A DNA stretch of 64,000 nucleotides from Nocardia niwae NBRC 108934 = DSM 45340 (GTDB lineage: Bacteria; Actinomycetota; Actinomycetes; Mycobacteriales; Mycobacteriaceae): the NCBI RefSeq assembly GCF_001613465.1, contig NZ_BDCK01000017.1, positions 248,001-312,000 on the forward strand. Direction: 5' to 3'. This document shows positions 46,909 to 56,441 of this stretch, piece by piece (within the stretch, counting starts at the first letter, position 1; every line of letters begins with the position of its first letter). The position numbers and the translations under genes were made by a program. The notes beneath the pieces are model-generated. The model was not told the DNA's origin and did not search any database. It saw only the letters and a program-made list of their open reading frames with translations.

Positions 46909-47277
46909 GCCGCACCCACCCCTTGTATTCGTGGACGGGCTTGCGCGAGGGGCCGAAGATCTCGTCGACTCGGCGCCCGCCAGGTCACGGCGGGACCGTC
47001 TGCGCGGGCGTAGCACCGTGCCGACGGGACGCCCGGCAGCTCGACCACCCTGGTGAGCAGGTGATTCCGTGTTCAGCAGGCAGTCGGCACGGCGCGCCGG
47101 GCAGTCCGACGTGAGGGGCACAGATCGCGAGGGTTGTCGCGCGCGGGCGCGGACCCGCCGGACCGTTCACGCGAGAATGCGCCCAGGTCTGTCGTCCCCT
47201 TCACCTGAGGCGGATCCGCCGGGTTGTCTCGTGGCGAGGAGTGCGGATCCGCCGGGTTCGAGCAGCGGTGCGGTGGA
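46909..47277. other. Intergenic region with GCGGATCCGCCGGGTT direct repeats
   Basis: 369 bases between smc and the convergent NmrA-like gene. A perfect 16-bp repeat occurs at 47210-47225 and 47243-47258, each containing the palindrome GCGGATCCGC. A partial copy (GCGGACCCGCCGG) is at 47149-47161. No convincing gene on either strand. Confidence 0.5.
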
Positions 47278-48195
47278 CTACCGAGCGGCGGAAGCTTTTT
47301 CGCTGTCCAGCAGCGCTTTGATCTGGGCCGCACCGGTTTCGGCGAGCCAGGTGTCGAATGTCCGCAGGCCGGGATGGATTTCGCGGGTTTCGTCGACGTC
47401 GGCGCGCCATCCGCCGGTGTGGCGCAGCAAACGCCAGGTATTGCCGATCTCCTCGCCGATCGCGTCCGCCTCCGCTTCGCCGACCTCGTGGTAGCGGACC
47501 GGGTGGCCGGTGGCCGCGCTGATCGCCGCGGCGGCCGCGGGCGGGGCGAGCACGTCGCCCGCGAGTTCGAGGACCCGGCCGTGGAAGCGATCCGGATCAG
47601 CGAAAACGAGAGCGGCGATATCGCCGATATCCGCGAGGGCGATGACCTTCATCGGCCCTTCGGCCGGAAACAGATGCCGGTGCACGCCGTCGAAGATGCC
47701 GTCGACCGGCGACGTGCGCAGCAGGTAGTTCTCCATGAAGCGCACGGGGCGCAGGAGCGTGTAGCGGGCGCCGCTGGCGATGACGGCGTCTTCGATGCGC
47801 TTCTTGCCCGTCACGCCCCAGGACGCGTTGTCGCCCATCGAGGCGATGCCGGTGAACACGATCTGCCGCACGCCCGCATTGCGCGCCGCTTCGACGACCG
47901 CTCGCCCGCGCGCGGCTTCCAGGTCGACATCCCAGCCCTGCGGGCGGTAGGCGGCGGGCGGGACCAGAAACAGCCCGGTGACACCGGCCAGCGCCCCGGG
48001 CAGGGTCTCCGGGGAATCGAAATCGCCGACGACGAGTTCCGCGCCCGCCGCGGCCAAGTCCTGTGCGGCGGGCGCTTGCGCGTCGCGGACCAGCGCGCGC
48101 ACCGCCCTGCCGTCTGCCAGCAGCCTGCGGGCGGTGACGCCGCCCTGCTTGCCGGTGGCGCCGGTGACCAGGATGAGGTTGTGCTGAGGGGACAT
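47278..48195 (-). CDS. NmrA-like NAD(P)-binding protein
   Basis: 305-residue atypical short-chain dehydrogenase of the NmrA/quinone-oxidoreductase-2 type. The N-terminal Rossmann motif is ILVTGATGKQGGVTARRLL; further segments are VRALVRDAQAP, LVVGDFDSPETL, VFTGIASMGDNASWGVTGKK and YTLLRPVRFMENYL. Members either sense NADPH or reduce quinones/aldehydes; which applies here is unknown. ATG 48195 is fixed by the Rossmann motif. It diverges from a TetR regulator across 106 bases with a strong inverted repeat and is probably its target. Confidence 0.83.
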   Translation of the reverse strand: MSPQHNLILVTGATGKQGGVTARRLLADGRAVRALVRDAQAPAAQDLAAAGAELVVGDFDSPETLPGALAGVTGLFLVPPAAYRPQGWDVDLEAARGRAVVEAARNAGVRQIVFTGIASMGDNASWGVTGKKRIEDAVIASGARYTLLRPVRFMENYLLRTSPVDGIFDGVHRHLFPAEGPMKVIALADIGDIAALVFADPDRFHGRVLELAGDVLAPPAAAAAISAATGHPVRYHEVGEAEADAIGEEIGNTWRLLRHTGGWRADVDETREIHPGLRTFDTWLAETGAAQIKALLDSEKASAAR

Positions 48196-48218
48196 GCTGC
48201 GCCTTCTCTGCTCGTTAG

Positions 48219-48269
48219 AATCGGGTCGGACAACCCGGATTCGGACGATACGGGTGGCCCGACCCGATT
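48219..48269. promoter_or_regulatory. Inverted-repeat operator between NmrA-like and TetR genes
   Basis: AATCGGGTCGG (48219-48229) and CCGACCCGATT (48259-48269) are perfect 11-bp inverted arms separated by 29 bases, with further short complementary blocks inside (CAACCCGGAT, ATACGGGTGG). Placed centrally between divergent starts, this is the expected site of the adjacent TetR protein. Confidence 0.7.
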
Positions 48270-48301
48270 GACCAGGTCGCTTGCAGGAGGGCCGTAACGA
48301 A

Positions 48302-49075
48302 ATGACCACATCGCTCGCCCCGGATGGGCTGTCCCGAGCCGACGCCCGGCGCAATCGCGCCCTCGTGCTGGCGGCCGCGCAGCGAGCCTTCGCGGAACAG
48401 GGCGCCTCGGTATCGCTCGCCGAGGTCGCCCGGCGGGCGGGTGTCGGCGCGGGCACCGTCTACCGCCACTTCCCGACGAAAGCCGCTCTGCTGGAAGCCG
48501 TAATGCAGCAGCGCATCGACCGGTTGGCGAAGATGGCCGCCGACCGGATCGGCGCACCGGACCCCGGCGCCGCCTTCTTCGACCTGTGCACCGCCGTGAT
48601 CGCCACGACGCCGGGTAACCAGGCGCTGTGCGACCTGGTCCAGTCCGACGACGGCTGGCCGCGTGCGCTGTTGCAGGGCGCGGGCGTGCGTTTCCACCGC
48701 GCGCTGGGCGCCCTGCTGGATGCCGCCCAGCGCGACGGAGCGGTCCGGGCCGACATCGAACTCGATGACGTACTGGCGATCTTCACCGGATGCGTTGCGA
48801 TCCAGCAACTCCGGAAGGCGCGGGGCGATGTGGACCGCACCGCGGCGATCGTGCTGGACGCGCTGCGCGCCCGGCCGGGCGAGGCGGGAGTAACGGAACG
48901 GGGTGCCGCAATCGAAACTCGTAACGAATCAAGCGAACGTAACGAAACGGAAGGCGATCGCTGTCCGGTGTGCCACGCGGCGGTGCCGCGGGCCGGGAGG
49001 GGCCGTCGGGCCAGATATTGCTCGGCGGCATGCCGGCAGAAGGCCCATCGTCGGCGTGTCGCGGCGGCTCGCTAG
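48302..49075 (+). CDS. TetR-family regulator with C-terminal zinc-ribbon-like tail
   Basis: 257 residues. The N-terminal TetR helix-turn-helix is RRNRALVLAAAQRAFAEQG then SLAEVARRAGVGAGTVYRHF. The effector domain ends near residue 200. A linker of about 20 residues leads to a C-terminal module with CPVCHAAVP and RYCSAACRQKAHRRR, four cysteines suited to zinc and a basic end. Standard TetR proteins stop before such a module. ATG 48302 has only weak purines upstream. It probably represses itself and the divergent NmrA-like gene. Confidence 0.85.
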   Translation: MTTSLAPDGLSRADARRNRALVLAAAQRAFAEQGASVSLAEVARRAGVGAGTVYRHFPTKAALLEAVMQQRIDRLAKMAADRIGAPDPGAAFFDLCTAVIATTPGNQALCDLVQSDDGWPRALLQGAGVRFHRALGALLDAAQRDGAVRADIELDDVLAIFTGCVAIQQLRKARGDVDRTAAIVLDALRARPGEAGVTERGAAIETRNESSERNETEGDRCPVCHAAVPRAGRGRRARYCSAACRQKAHRRRVAAAR

Positions 49076-49200
49076 CGGGGATGGCGCATGTGCGCCATCC
49101 GCTTCTCCGCTGCGCCACCAGGCCCATAGGAGACGGTCTGCGGTCCGTGTGGACCGGTGGTTCTCGCGCCGCCGCCGCGGGAGAGAGAGTTATCGGTTGC

Positions 49201-49590
49201 TCAGAGCAGATCGCTGACGTCGTCCGGTACGTCGACGGCGTATTTGCGCAGGATGTCCATCGAGATCACTTCCAGGGCGTTCTCGTGGGTGGCGGCCAGG
49301 ACCACGGGCGCGGCGACGCCGTCCTCGTGCGCGTGCAGCCATCGCACAGCCACCACGCACCACCGGTCGCCCGGCTGCAGACCGGGAAAATTATTCTCTG
49401 GGCGCGGAGTGCTCAAATCGTTTCCGATGGAAGCCTGATGTTCCAGGAATTCTGCCGTGACGACGGTGCACACTGTGTGGCTGCCCAGATCCTCCGGCCC
49501 GGTACTGCAGCAGCCGTCCCGGTAGAAGCCGGTGAGAGGATCGGTGCCGCACTCTTCCAGCGGCCCCCCAAGCACGTTTCGATCGGTCAC
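49201..49590 (-). CDS. DUF2237 family protein
   Basis: 129 residues starting (M)TDRNVLGGPLEECGTDPLTG, followed by FYRDGCCSTGPEDLGSHTVC, PENNFPGLQPGDRWCVVAV, RWLHAHEDGVAAPVVLAATH and EVISMDILRKYAVD. These are the conserved blocks of DUF2237, a small family with several invariant cysteines and histidines and no assigned function. GTG 49590 sits exactly at the family start. Convergent with the TetR gene and divergent from ftsY. Confidence 0.87.
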   Translation of the reverse strand: MTDRNVLGGPLEECGTDPLTGFYRDGCCSTGPEDLGSHTVCTVVTAEFLEHQASIGNDLSTPRPENNFPGLQPGDRWCVVAVRWLHAHEDGVAAPVVLAATHENALEVISMDILRKYAVDVPDDVSDLL

Positions 49591-49792
49591 GTCGCCGATC
49601 CTATTGTCCCTTCGCGAGAAGTTCCGCAGGACAAGAAATCTGGAGGGCTGTGTCGGTGTCCGCCCGGGCGCGCCCATCGCCCGGTACCTGCGGTATTCGC
49701 CGAACTCGTGCGGTCTGCCCGGTGGCGCGACTCGCGCGCCAGGGGCGGCTCGGGGCCCGGCCCGTGACGATCGGTCTGCAAGGATGGTTCGC

Positions 49793-51280
49793 GTGAGTCC
49801 CGAAGTCTGGATCCTGATCGCCGCGGTCGCCGCACTGCTGCTCGTCGTGCTCGTCGCCGGTTTCGTCCGGTACAAGCGCGGCCGCGTGTCGCTGACTCCG
49901 CCCACGCAGGACAAGGAGGTGACCGACCGGTCCGGTGGTTACACAGCGTCCGGTGGATTCGCCTTCAGCCGGGGCGGCACGGCGACCGAACCGCAACCGG
50001 TCGAGCGCACCGATACCGAAGGACAGCCGCACGTCGGCGACGACGCCGCGATTCCGCGCGACGCGCCAAGGCGCGGCATCACCAACGTTCCCCTGCCCGA
50101 GGCGGATGTCGCGGAGGCGCCGCCCGCGGCCGGGGCTGCCGCACCGGCCGAACCCGAGACGGCGCCGCCCGCCACCGATGAGGTGGCGTCGCCGGAGAAC
50201 CCCGTCGCCGACGCCGCGCCCGTCACGGCGGACGACACCGCGGCCGCGGACACGACCGCCGAACCGGTCACCGCGGGCCTCGACACCGGAGCCGCCACCG
50301 AACTCGTCGCTCCCGACACGCCCGCGGGCGTCGAGGCGCCCGCCGCGCTGGAGGAGATCGAGCCCACCGCCGGCCGCCTGGTCCGGCTGCGCGGCCGCCT
50401 GTCCCGCTCGCAGAACGCGGTCGGCAAGAGCCTGCTGGGCCTGCTCGGCGGCGGTGACCTCGACGAGGACTCGTGGGAAGAGGTCGAGGACACTCTCGTG
50501 CTGGCCGATCTCGGCACCGCGAGCACCACGGCCGTCGTCGCCCGGCTGCGTTCGGAGATGGCGGCGCGCAGTGTGCGCACCGCCGATGAGGCCCGTGCCG
50601 TGCTGCGCGACGTGCTGATCGAGCAGTTGCGTCCGGAACTCGACCGCTCGGTGCGCGCCCTGCCGCACCCGGATCACCCGTCCATCCTGCTGGTGGTCGG
50701 CGTGAACGGCACCGGCAAGACGACCACTACCGGCAAGCTCGCGCGCGTGCTCGTCGCCGACGGCCGCCGCGTGCTGCTCGGCGCGGCCGACACCTTCCGC
50801 GCCGCGGCCGCCGACCAGCTGCAGACCTGGGGCGAGCGGGTCGGCGCCGACACCGTCCGCGGCCGCGAGGGCGCAGATCCGGCCGCGGTCGCGTTCGACG
50901 CCGTGGCCGCGGGCATCGAACGCGGCGTCGACGCGGTGCTCGTCGACACGGCCGGTCGGTTGCACACCAAGACGGGCCTGATGGACGAGCTGGGCAAGGT
51001 CAAGCGCGTGGTGGAGAAGAAGGCCGCCGTCGACGAGGTCCTGCTGGTGCTGGACGCGACCGTTGGGCAGAACGGCCTGACCCAGGCCAGGGTGTTCGCG
51101 GAAGTGGTCGACATCACCGGCGTCGTGCTGACCAAGCTGGACGGCACGGCCAAGGGCGGCATCGTCTTCCAGGTCCAGCACGAACTGGGCGTGCCGGTGA
51201 AACTGGTCGGGCTCGGCGAGGGCGCCGACGACCTGGCTCCGTTCGAGCCCGCCGCGTTCGTGGACGCGCTGCTGGGCTGA
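49793..51280 (+). CDS. ftsY: Signal recognition particle receptor FtsY
   Basis: GTPase receptor that docks SRP-bound ribosomes at the membrane. 495 residues: an N-terminal membrane helix (VWILIAAVAALLLVVLVAGF), about 160 residues of Ala/Pro/Glu/Thr-rich acidic linker, then the NG domain. The NG domain has LSRSQNAVGKSLLGLLGGG, G1 VGVNGTGKTTTTGKLA (about 302), LGAADTFRAAAADQLQ, VDTAGRLHTKTGLMDEL and VLTKLDGTAKGG. GTG 49793 is chosen with AAGGA about eight bases upstream; ATG 49784 would add three residues. The partner ffh is in the same window. Confidence 0.94.
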   Translation: MSPEVWILIAAVAALLLVVLVAGFVRYKRGRVSLTPPTQDKEVTDRSGGYTASGGFAFSRGGTATEPQPVERTDTEGQPHVGDDAAIPRDAPRRGITNVPLPEADVAEAPPAAGAAAPAEPETAPPATDEVASPENPVADAAPVTADDTAAADTTAEPVTAGLDTGAATELVAPDTPAGVEAPAALEEIEPTAGRLVRLRGRLSRSQNAVGKSLLGLLGGGDLDEDSWEEVEDTLVLADLGTASTTAVVARLRSEMAARSVRTADEARAVLRDVLIEQLRPELDRSVRALPHPDHPSILLVVGVNGTGKTTTTGKLARVLVADGRRVLLGAADTFRAAAADQLQTWGERVGADTVRGREGADPAAVAFDAVAAGIERGVDAVLVDTAGRLHTKTGLMDELGKVKRVVEKKAAVDEVLLVLDATVGQNGLTQARVFAEVVDITGVVLTKLDGTAKGGIVFQVQHELGVPVKLVGLGEGADDLAPFEPAAFVDALLG

Positions 51281-51617
51281 GCCTTCCCGAACCAGTACTC
51301 CTTCGAAGGGACTGCGGCCCGCTCTGTTCCGGTCGGCGGGCCACGGTGCGTCCTCGGCACCGGAATGCGAGGGCGATCACACCCCGGATGTTTGCCGAGT
51401 TCTCCTCCCCGGTAACGAATGTCCGATTTCCGAACGTCGGCCTCACAGCACCGGAAAACGCCCGGTGTACGTGACGAAACGTAGTGGCAACACGGCTGCG
51501 CCATCCGTTCACGTAGGTGAAACACGTCAGCTCTACGGATGAAACACCGAGTAAGGACCCTTCTGTTCAGGTCCATTTGCCGGAGTCGGCGGGGCCCGAG
51601 ATGAGGAGGACATAAAA
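51281..51617. other. Leader region of the amtB-glnB-glnD operon
   Basis: 337 bases of non-coding sequence with several GTNAC and GAAAC elements (GTAAC 51412, GTGACGAAAC 51471-51480 and the pair described separately). It ends in GAGGAGG upstream of the amtB GTG. No gene seen. Confidence 0.5.
51508..51545 (+). promoter_or_regulatory. Candidate GlnR box upstream of amtB
   Basis: TTCAC (51508-51512), six bases, GAAAC (51519-51523), and a second GAAAC (51541-51545) exactly 22 bases after the first. Actinobacterial GlnR boxes have gTnAC-n6-GaAAC units repeated every 22 bases; the second gTnAC half is degenerate here. It lies 73 bases before amtB, a usual GlnR target. Confidence 0.48.
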
Positions 51618-53341
<1,724 letters not shown>

Positions 53342-53359
53342 CGGAAATCGAGTCGAGCG

Positions 53360-53402
53360 GCGGCCCCGCTCCCGCCGGACCACCCGGTCGGGGCGGGGCC
53401 GC
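53360..53402 (+). terminator. Hairpin between glnB and glnD
   Basis: GCGGCCCCGC (53360-53369) and GCGGGGCCGC (53393-53402) form a perfect 10-bp stem, and the 23-base loop is itself partly self-complementary. No T tract. It may terminate part of the amtB-glnB transcript before glnD, giving less GlnD than PII. Confidence 0.55.
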
Positions 53403-53425
53403 GCGCATGAAATGGGCGGTGGGTT

Positions 53426-55900
53426 GTGGGTAGTCAGTACCAGCACGACGGTGATCGGAAGGCCACCGGAGAAGGCAACGGCAAGGTGTCCAACGGCGCG
53501 GCCGACCTGGTCCGCGCGCGAACCCAACTGCTCGACGGCGGCCAGCCGCGCAATCCCCGGCTGGACGCCGAGTCGTTGCGCCACGCCCTGGTCGACCTCT
53601 ACGAACTGTGGCTCACCAGCAAGGGCGCCGAACTGGGCATCGCTCCCGACAGCGGCTTGGCCGTGGTGGCCGTCGGCGGTCTCGGCCGCGGCGAGATGCT
53701 GCCGTTCTCCGATCTGGATCTGGTGCTGCTGCACGACGACGTCGACCCGGCCCGGGTGGCCGAGGTCGCCGACCAGCTGTGGTACCCGCTGTGGGACGCC
53801 CACATCAAACTCGACCACAGTGTGCGGACCGTTCCGCAGGCGCTGCGGGTGGCTTCGGACGATCTCATCGCCGCGCTGGGCATGCTCGAGGCCAGGCACA
53901 TCGTCGGCGACCAGGAATTGAGCAATCTGCTGATCGGCGGGGTGCGGCGGGAGTGGCGCACCGGCATCCGCTCCCGCTTCGACGAGCTCATCGCCCAAGC
54001 CCAGGCCAGATGGGAGCGCAACGGCGAGATCGCGCACCGCGCCGAGCCCGATCTGAAGAACGGGCGCGGCGGGCTGCGCGACATCCAATTACTCGACGCG
54101 CTGGCCATCGCCCAGCTGACCGACGCCATGCCCGGATTGGGGCCGGACGTGCCGGGCGGCGGATTGAAGCAAGCGCATCGGCGCCTGCTCGACGTGCGCA
54201 CCGAACTGCACCGCGTGGCGGGCCGGGCTCGCGACCAACTGCGAGCGCAGGACGCCGACGAGATCGGCGCGGCCCTGCGCATCGGCGATCGGTTCGATCT
54301 GGCGCGCACCCTGAGCGATTCGGCCCGGACGGTCAGTTACTCCGTCGACGTAGGACTGCGCACCGCGGCCAACGCGCTGCCCCGGCGGGGATTGGCGCGC
54401 CTGCGCCGGATGCCGGTGCGCAGGCCGCTGGACGAGGGAGTCGTCGAGCACGCGGGCGAGGTCGTGCTGGCCAGGGACGCCCGCCCGCAGCGCGACCCCG
54501 GCCTGATCCTGCGCGTGGCGGCCGCGTCGGCGCAGACCGGTCTGCCCATGTCGGCCACCACGTTGAACCGGCTCTCGGAGGACGCCCCCGAGCTACGCGA
54601 GCCGTGGCCCAAGGACGCCCTCAACGACCTGCTGGTGCTGTTGGGCGCGGGCCGCGGCACCATCGACGCGATCGAGGCGCTGGACCGCACGGGACTGTGG
54701 GGCAGGCTGCTGCCGGAATGGGGCGCCGTGCGCGACCTGCCGCCGCGCGATGTCCAGCACATCTGGACCGTCGACCGCCATCTCATGGAGACCGTCGCCT
54801 ACGCGGGCGGGCTGAGCACGCGGGTGGCGCGCCCGGACCTGCTCGCTCTCGGCGCGCTGCTGCACGATATCGGCAAGGGCCGGTCGGGCGACCACAGCGT
54901 CGTCGGCGCGGAACTCGCCACGCACATCGGCCGCCGCCTCGGCTTGTGGCCCTCGGACGTGCGTGCGCTCAGCGCGGTCGTGCGCTACCACCTGCTGCTG
55001 CCGGAGACCGCCACCCGGCGCGACCTGTCCGATCCGGAGACGGTGCGCTACGTCGTCGACGCGCTCGACGGCGATCCGCAGTTGCTGGAACTGCTGCACA
55101 CTTTGGCCGAGGCGGATTCGCTGGCCACCGGCCCCGGGGTCTGGGGTGACTGGAAGGCTTCACTGATCGGCGAACTGGTCCGGCGCTGCCGGTTGGTCAT
55201 GGCGGGTGACCAGCTGCCGACGCCGGAGCCGATCGCGCCGGAGCTGGTCGAGAAGGCCAGGGCGGGCGGGGTGCACGTCGATCTGAAGCCCGGTGAGAGC
55301 AAACACACCTATGTGGTGACCGTCATCGCGCCCGACAGCCCGGGTCTGCTCTCGGACGCCGCCGGTGTGCTCGCGCTGCATTCGCTGCGGGTGCTGTCGG
55401 CCGCGCTCGGGGGCGAAGGCGCTTGCGCGGTGGACACTTTCGTTGTCGCGCCCAAGTTCGGTGATCCGCCGGACCCGGGTCTGCTGCGCCAGGAATTGAT
55501 CCGCGCCACGGCAGGCGACCTGGACGTCCCCGCGGCGCTGGCCAAACGTGAGCGCGAGGCGAGCACAGTCGGCCGCAGCAGGTACGCGCAGGCCCAGCCG
55601 CGCGTGATCTGGTCGGACACCTCGGTGCCCGGCCAGGTGATCCTGGAATTGCGCGCCGAGGACCGGGTCGGTCTGCTCAGCCGTCTCGCCGCCGAACTCG
55701 CCGGATGCGGAGCCGACGTGCGCTGGGCCAAGGTGGTCACCATGGGCTCGGCGGTGGTCGACAGTTTCTGCCTGAATTTGGGCTCCGAGGACGGTCCCGC
55801 GCGCCGGGAAACGATCGAGAAAGCGCTTCTCGCGGTGGTTCCCAAAACTGCGCCGAAACCTCCTGAGGAAGGTGTGGATAATCCAGAAAACGGCAATTAG
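53426..55900 (+). CDS. glnD: PII nucleotidyltransferase/deadenylylase GlnD
   Basis: 824-residue nitrogen sensor that adds and removes a nucleotide on PII (AMP in actinobacteria). Order: nucleotidyltransferase [20 protein letters not shown] (about 83-102) with metal-binding SDLD; GlnD helical linker ([18 protein letters not shown]); HD hydrolase domain with [20 protein letters not shown] (about 478); two C-terminal ACT domains ([20 protein letters not shown] about 630, [20 protein letters not shown] about 738) that sense glutamine. GTG 53426 is the likely start; the first 35 residues are poorly conserved. Confidence 0.93.
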   Translation: MGSQYQHDGDRKATGEGNGKVSNGAADLVRARTQLLDGGQPRNPRLDAESLRHALVDLYELWLTSKGAELGIAPDSGLAVVAVGGLGRGEMLPFSDLDLVLLHDDVDPARVAEVADQLWYPLWDAHIKLDHSVRTVPQALRVASDDLIAALGMLEARHIVGDQELSNLLIGGVRREWRTGIRSRFDELIAQAQARWERNGEIAHRAEPDLKNGRGGLRDIQLLDALAIAQLTDAMPGLGPDVPGGGLKQAHRRLLDVRTELHRVAGRARDQLRAQDADEIGAALRIGDRFDLARTLSDSARTVSYSVDVGLRTAANALPRRGLARLRRMPVRRPLDEGVVEHAGEVVLARDARPQRDPGLILRVAAASAQTGLPMSATTLNRLSEDAPELREPWPKDALNDLLVLLGAGRGTIDAIEALDRTGLWGRLLPEWGAVRDLPPRDVQHIWTVDRHLMETVAYAGGLSTRVARPDLLALGALLHDIGKGRSGDHSVVGAELATHIGRRLGLWPSDVRALSAVVRYHLLLPETATRRDLSDPETVRYVVDALDGDPQLLELLHTLAEADSLATGPGVWGDWKASLIGELVRRCRLVMAGDQLPTPEPIAPELVEKARAGGVHVDLKPGESKHTYVVTVIAPDSPGLLSDAAGVLALHSLRVLSAALGGEGACAVDTFVVAPKFGDPPDPGLLRQELIRATAGDLDVPAALAKREREASTVGRSRYAQAQPRVIWSDTSVPGQVILELRAEDRVGLLSRLAAELAGCGADVRWAKVVTMGSAVVDSFCLNLGSEDGPARRETIEKALLAVVPKTAPKPPEEGVDNPENGN

Positions 55901-55945
55901 CAGCAGATTTATCCGGTGATCAATCTGTTGCGAGATATTTGCTGC
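55900..55945 (+). terminator. Possible AT-rich hairpin after glnD
   Basis: GCAGCAGAT (55900-55908) pairs with ATTTGCTGC (55937-55945) with one G-T pair; loop 28 bases. The region is notably AT-rich for this genome. It could end the glnD transcript; the stem is weak. Confidence 0.35.
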
Positions 55946-56021
55946 ATCCGAACTCCGGCCTTGTGGCCCGCCCCTACGATCTAGAGCGTCTGGCTATCGC
56001 GAGCACGAGGGGAGCAGGTCG

Positions 56022-56336
56022 GTGGCAATTGAAGTCGTTTCGGCATCCACGATGACGAGTGACGAGACCACGCACATGGCGCGCTGCGTCGGCGGCGACC
56101 GGTGGGTGGTCTCCTGGCTTCCGGGTCGCACCTTGACCGGGCGACAGGCGGTGACCGCGATGACGATCGCCTCCACCGTCGCCACCTCGCCCATCCCGAG
56201 TACGGCGGAGTGGGCCCTCCTCGACGGCCTGGCCCTCCAGCTGGGCCTGACCGCCAACGAGGCGGTTTTCATGGTGGCCGAGGAGAACCACGACTACCGC
56301 AAAACGGCCAAGCCGCGCCGCCGCGTGCTCGACTAG
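56022..56336 (+). CDS. 104-residue conserved-looking protein of unknown function
   Basis: Starts GTG 56022, (M)AIEVVSASTMTSDETTHMA, with WVVSWLPGRTLTGRQAVTAM, TAEWALLDGLALQLGLTANE and AVFMVAEENHDYRKT following. Balanced composition and a purine-rich GAGGGGAGCAGGT upstream support coding. No membrane segment or known motif. It sits between glnD and ffh, where M. tuberculosis also has an uncharacterised gene (Rv2917); I cannot say whether they are related. Confidence 0.65.
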   Translation: MAIEVVSASTMTSDETTHMARCVGGDRWVVSWLPGRTLTGRQAVTAMTIASTVATSPIPSTAEWALLDGLALQLGLTANEAVFMVAEENHDYRKTAKPRRRVLD

Positions 56337-56441
56337 CGGCCCGCGTTCCGCGGGGAAGGACGCACCGCCTGCGCGAACACGCGGGCGATCCCATTACCCT
56401 GGGAGAGAATGTGACGTCCCCCGAGATCAGGAGCGCGATCG

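Noticed and set aside
44740..47121. A 793-codon minus-strand frame across the 3' half of smc
   Set aside because: Smc motifs are intact on the plus strand; this is GC-skewed antisense sequence rich in Arg, Gln and Gly.
46909..47277. Possible CRISPR-like array suggested by repeated 16-mers
   Set aside because: Only two exact copies, short palindromic units, no constant spacer size and no cas genes.
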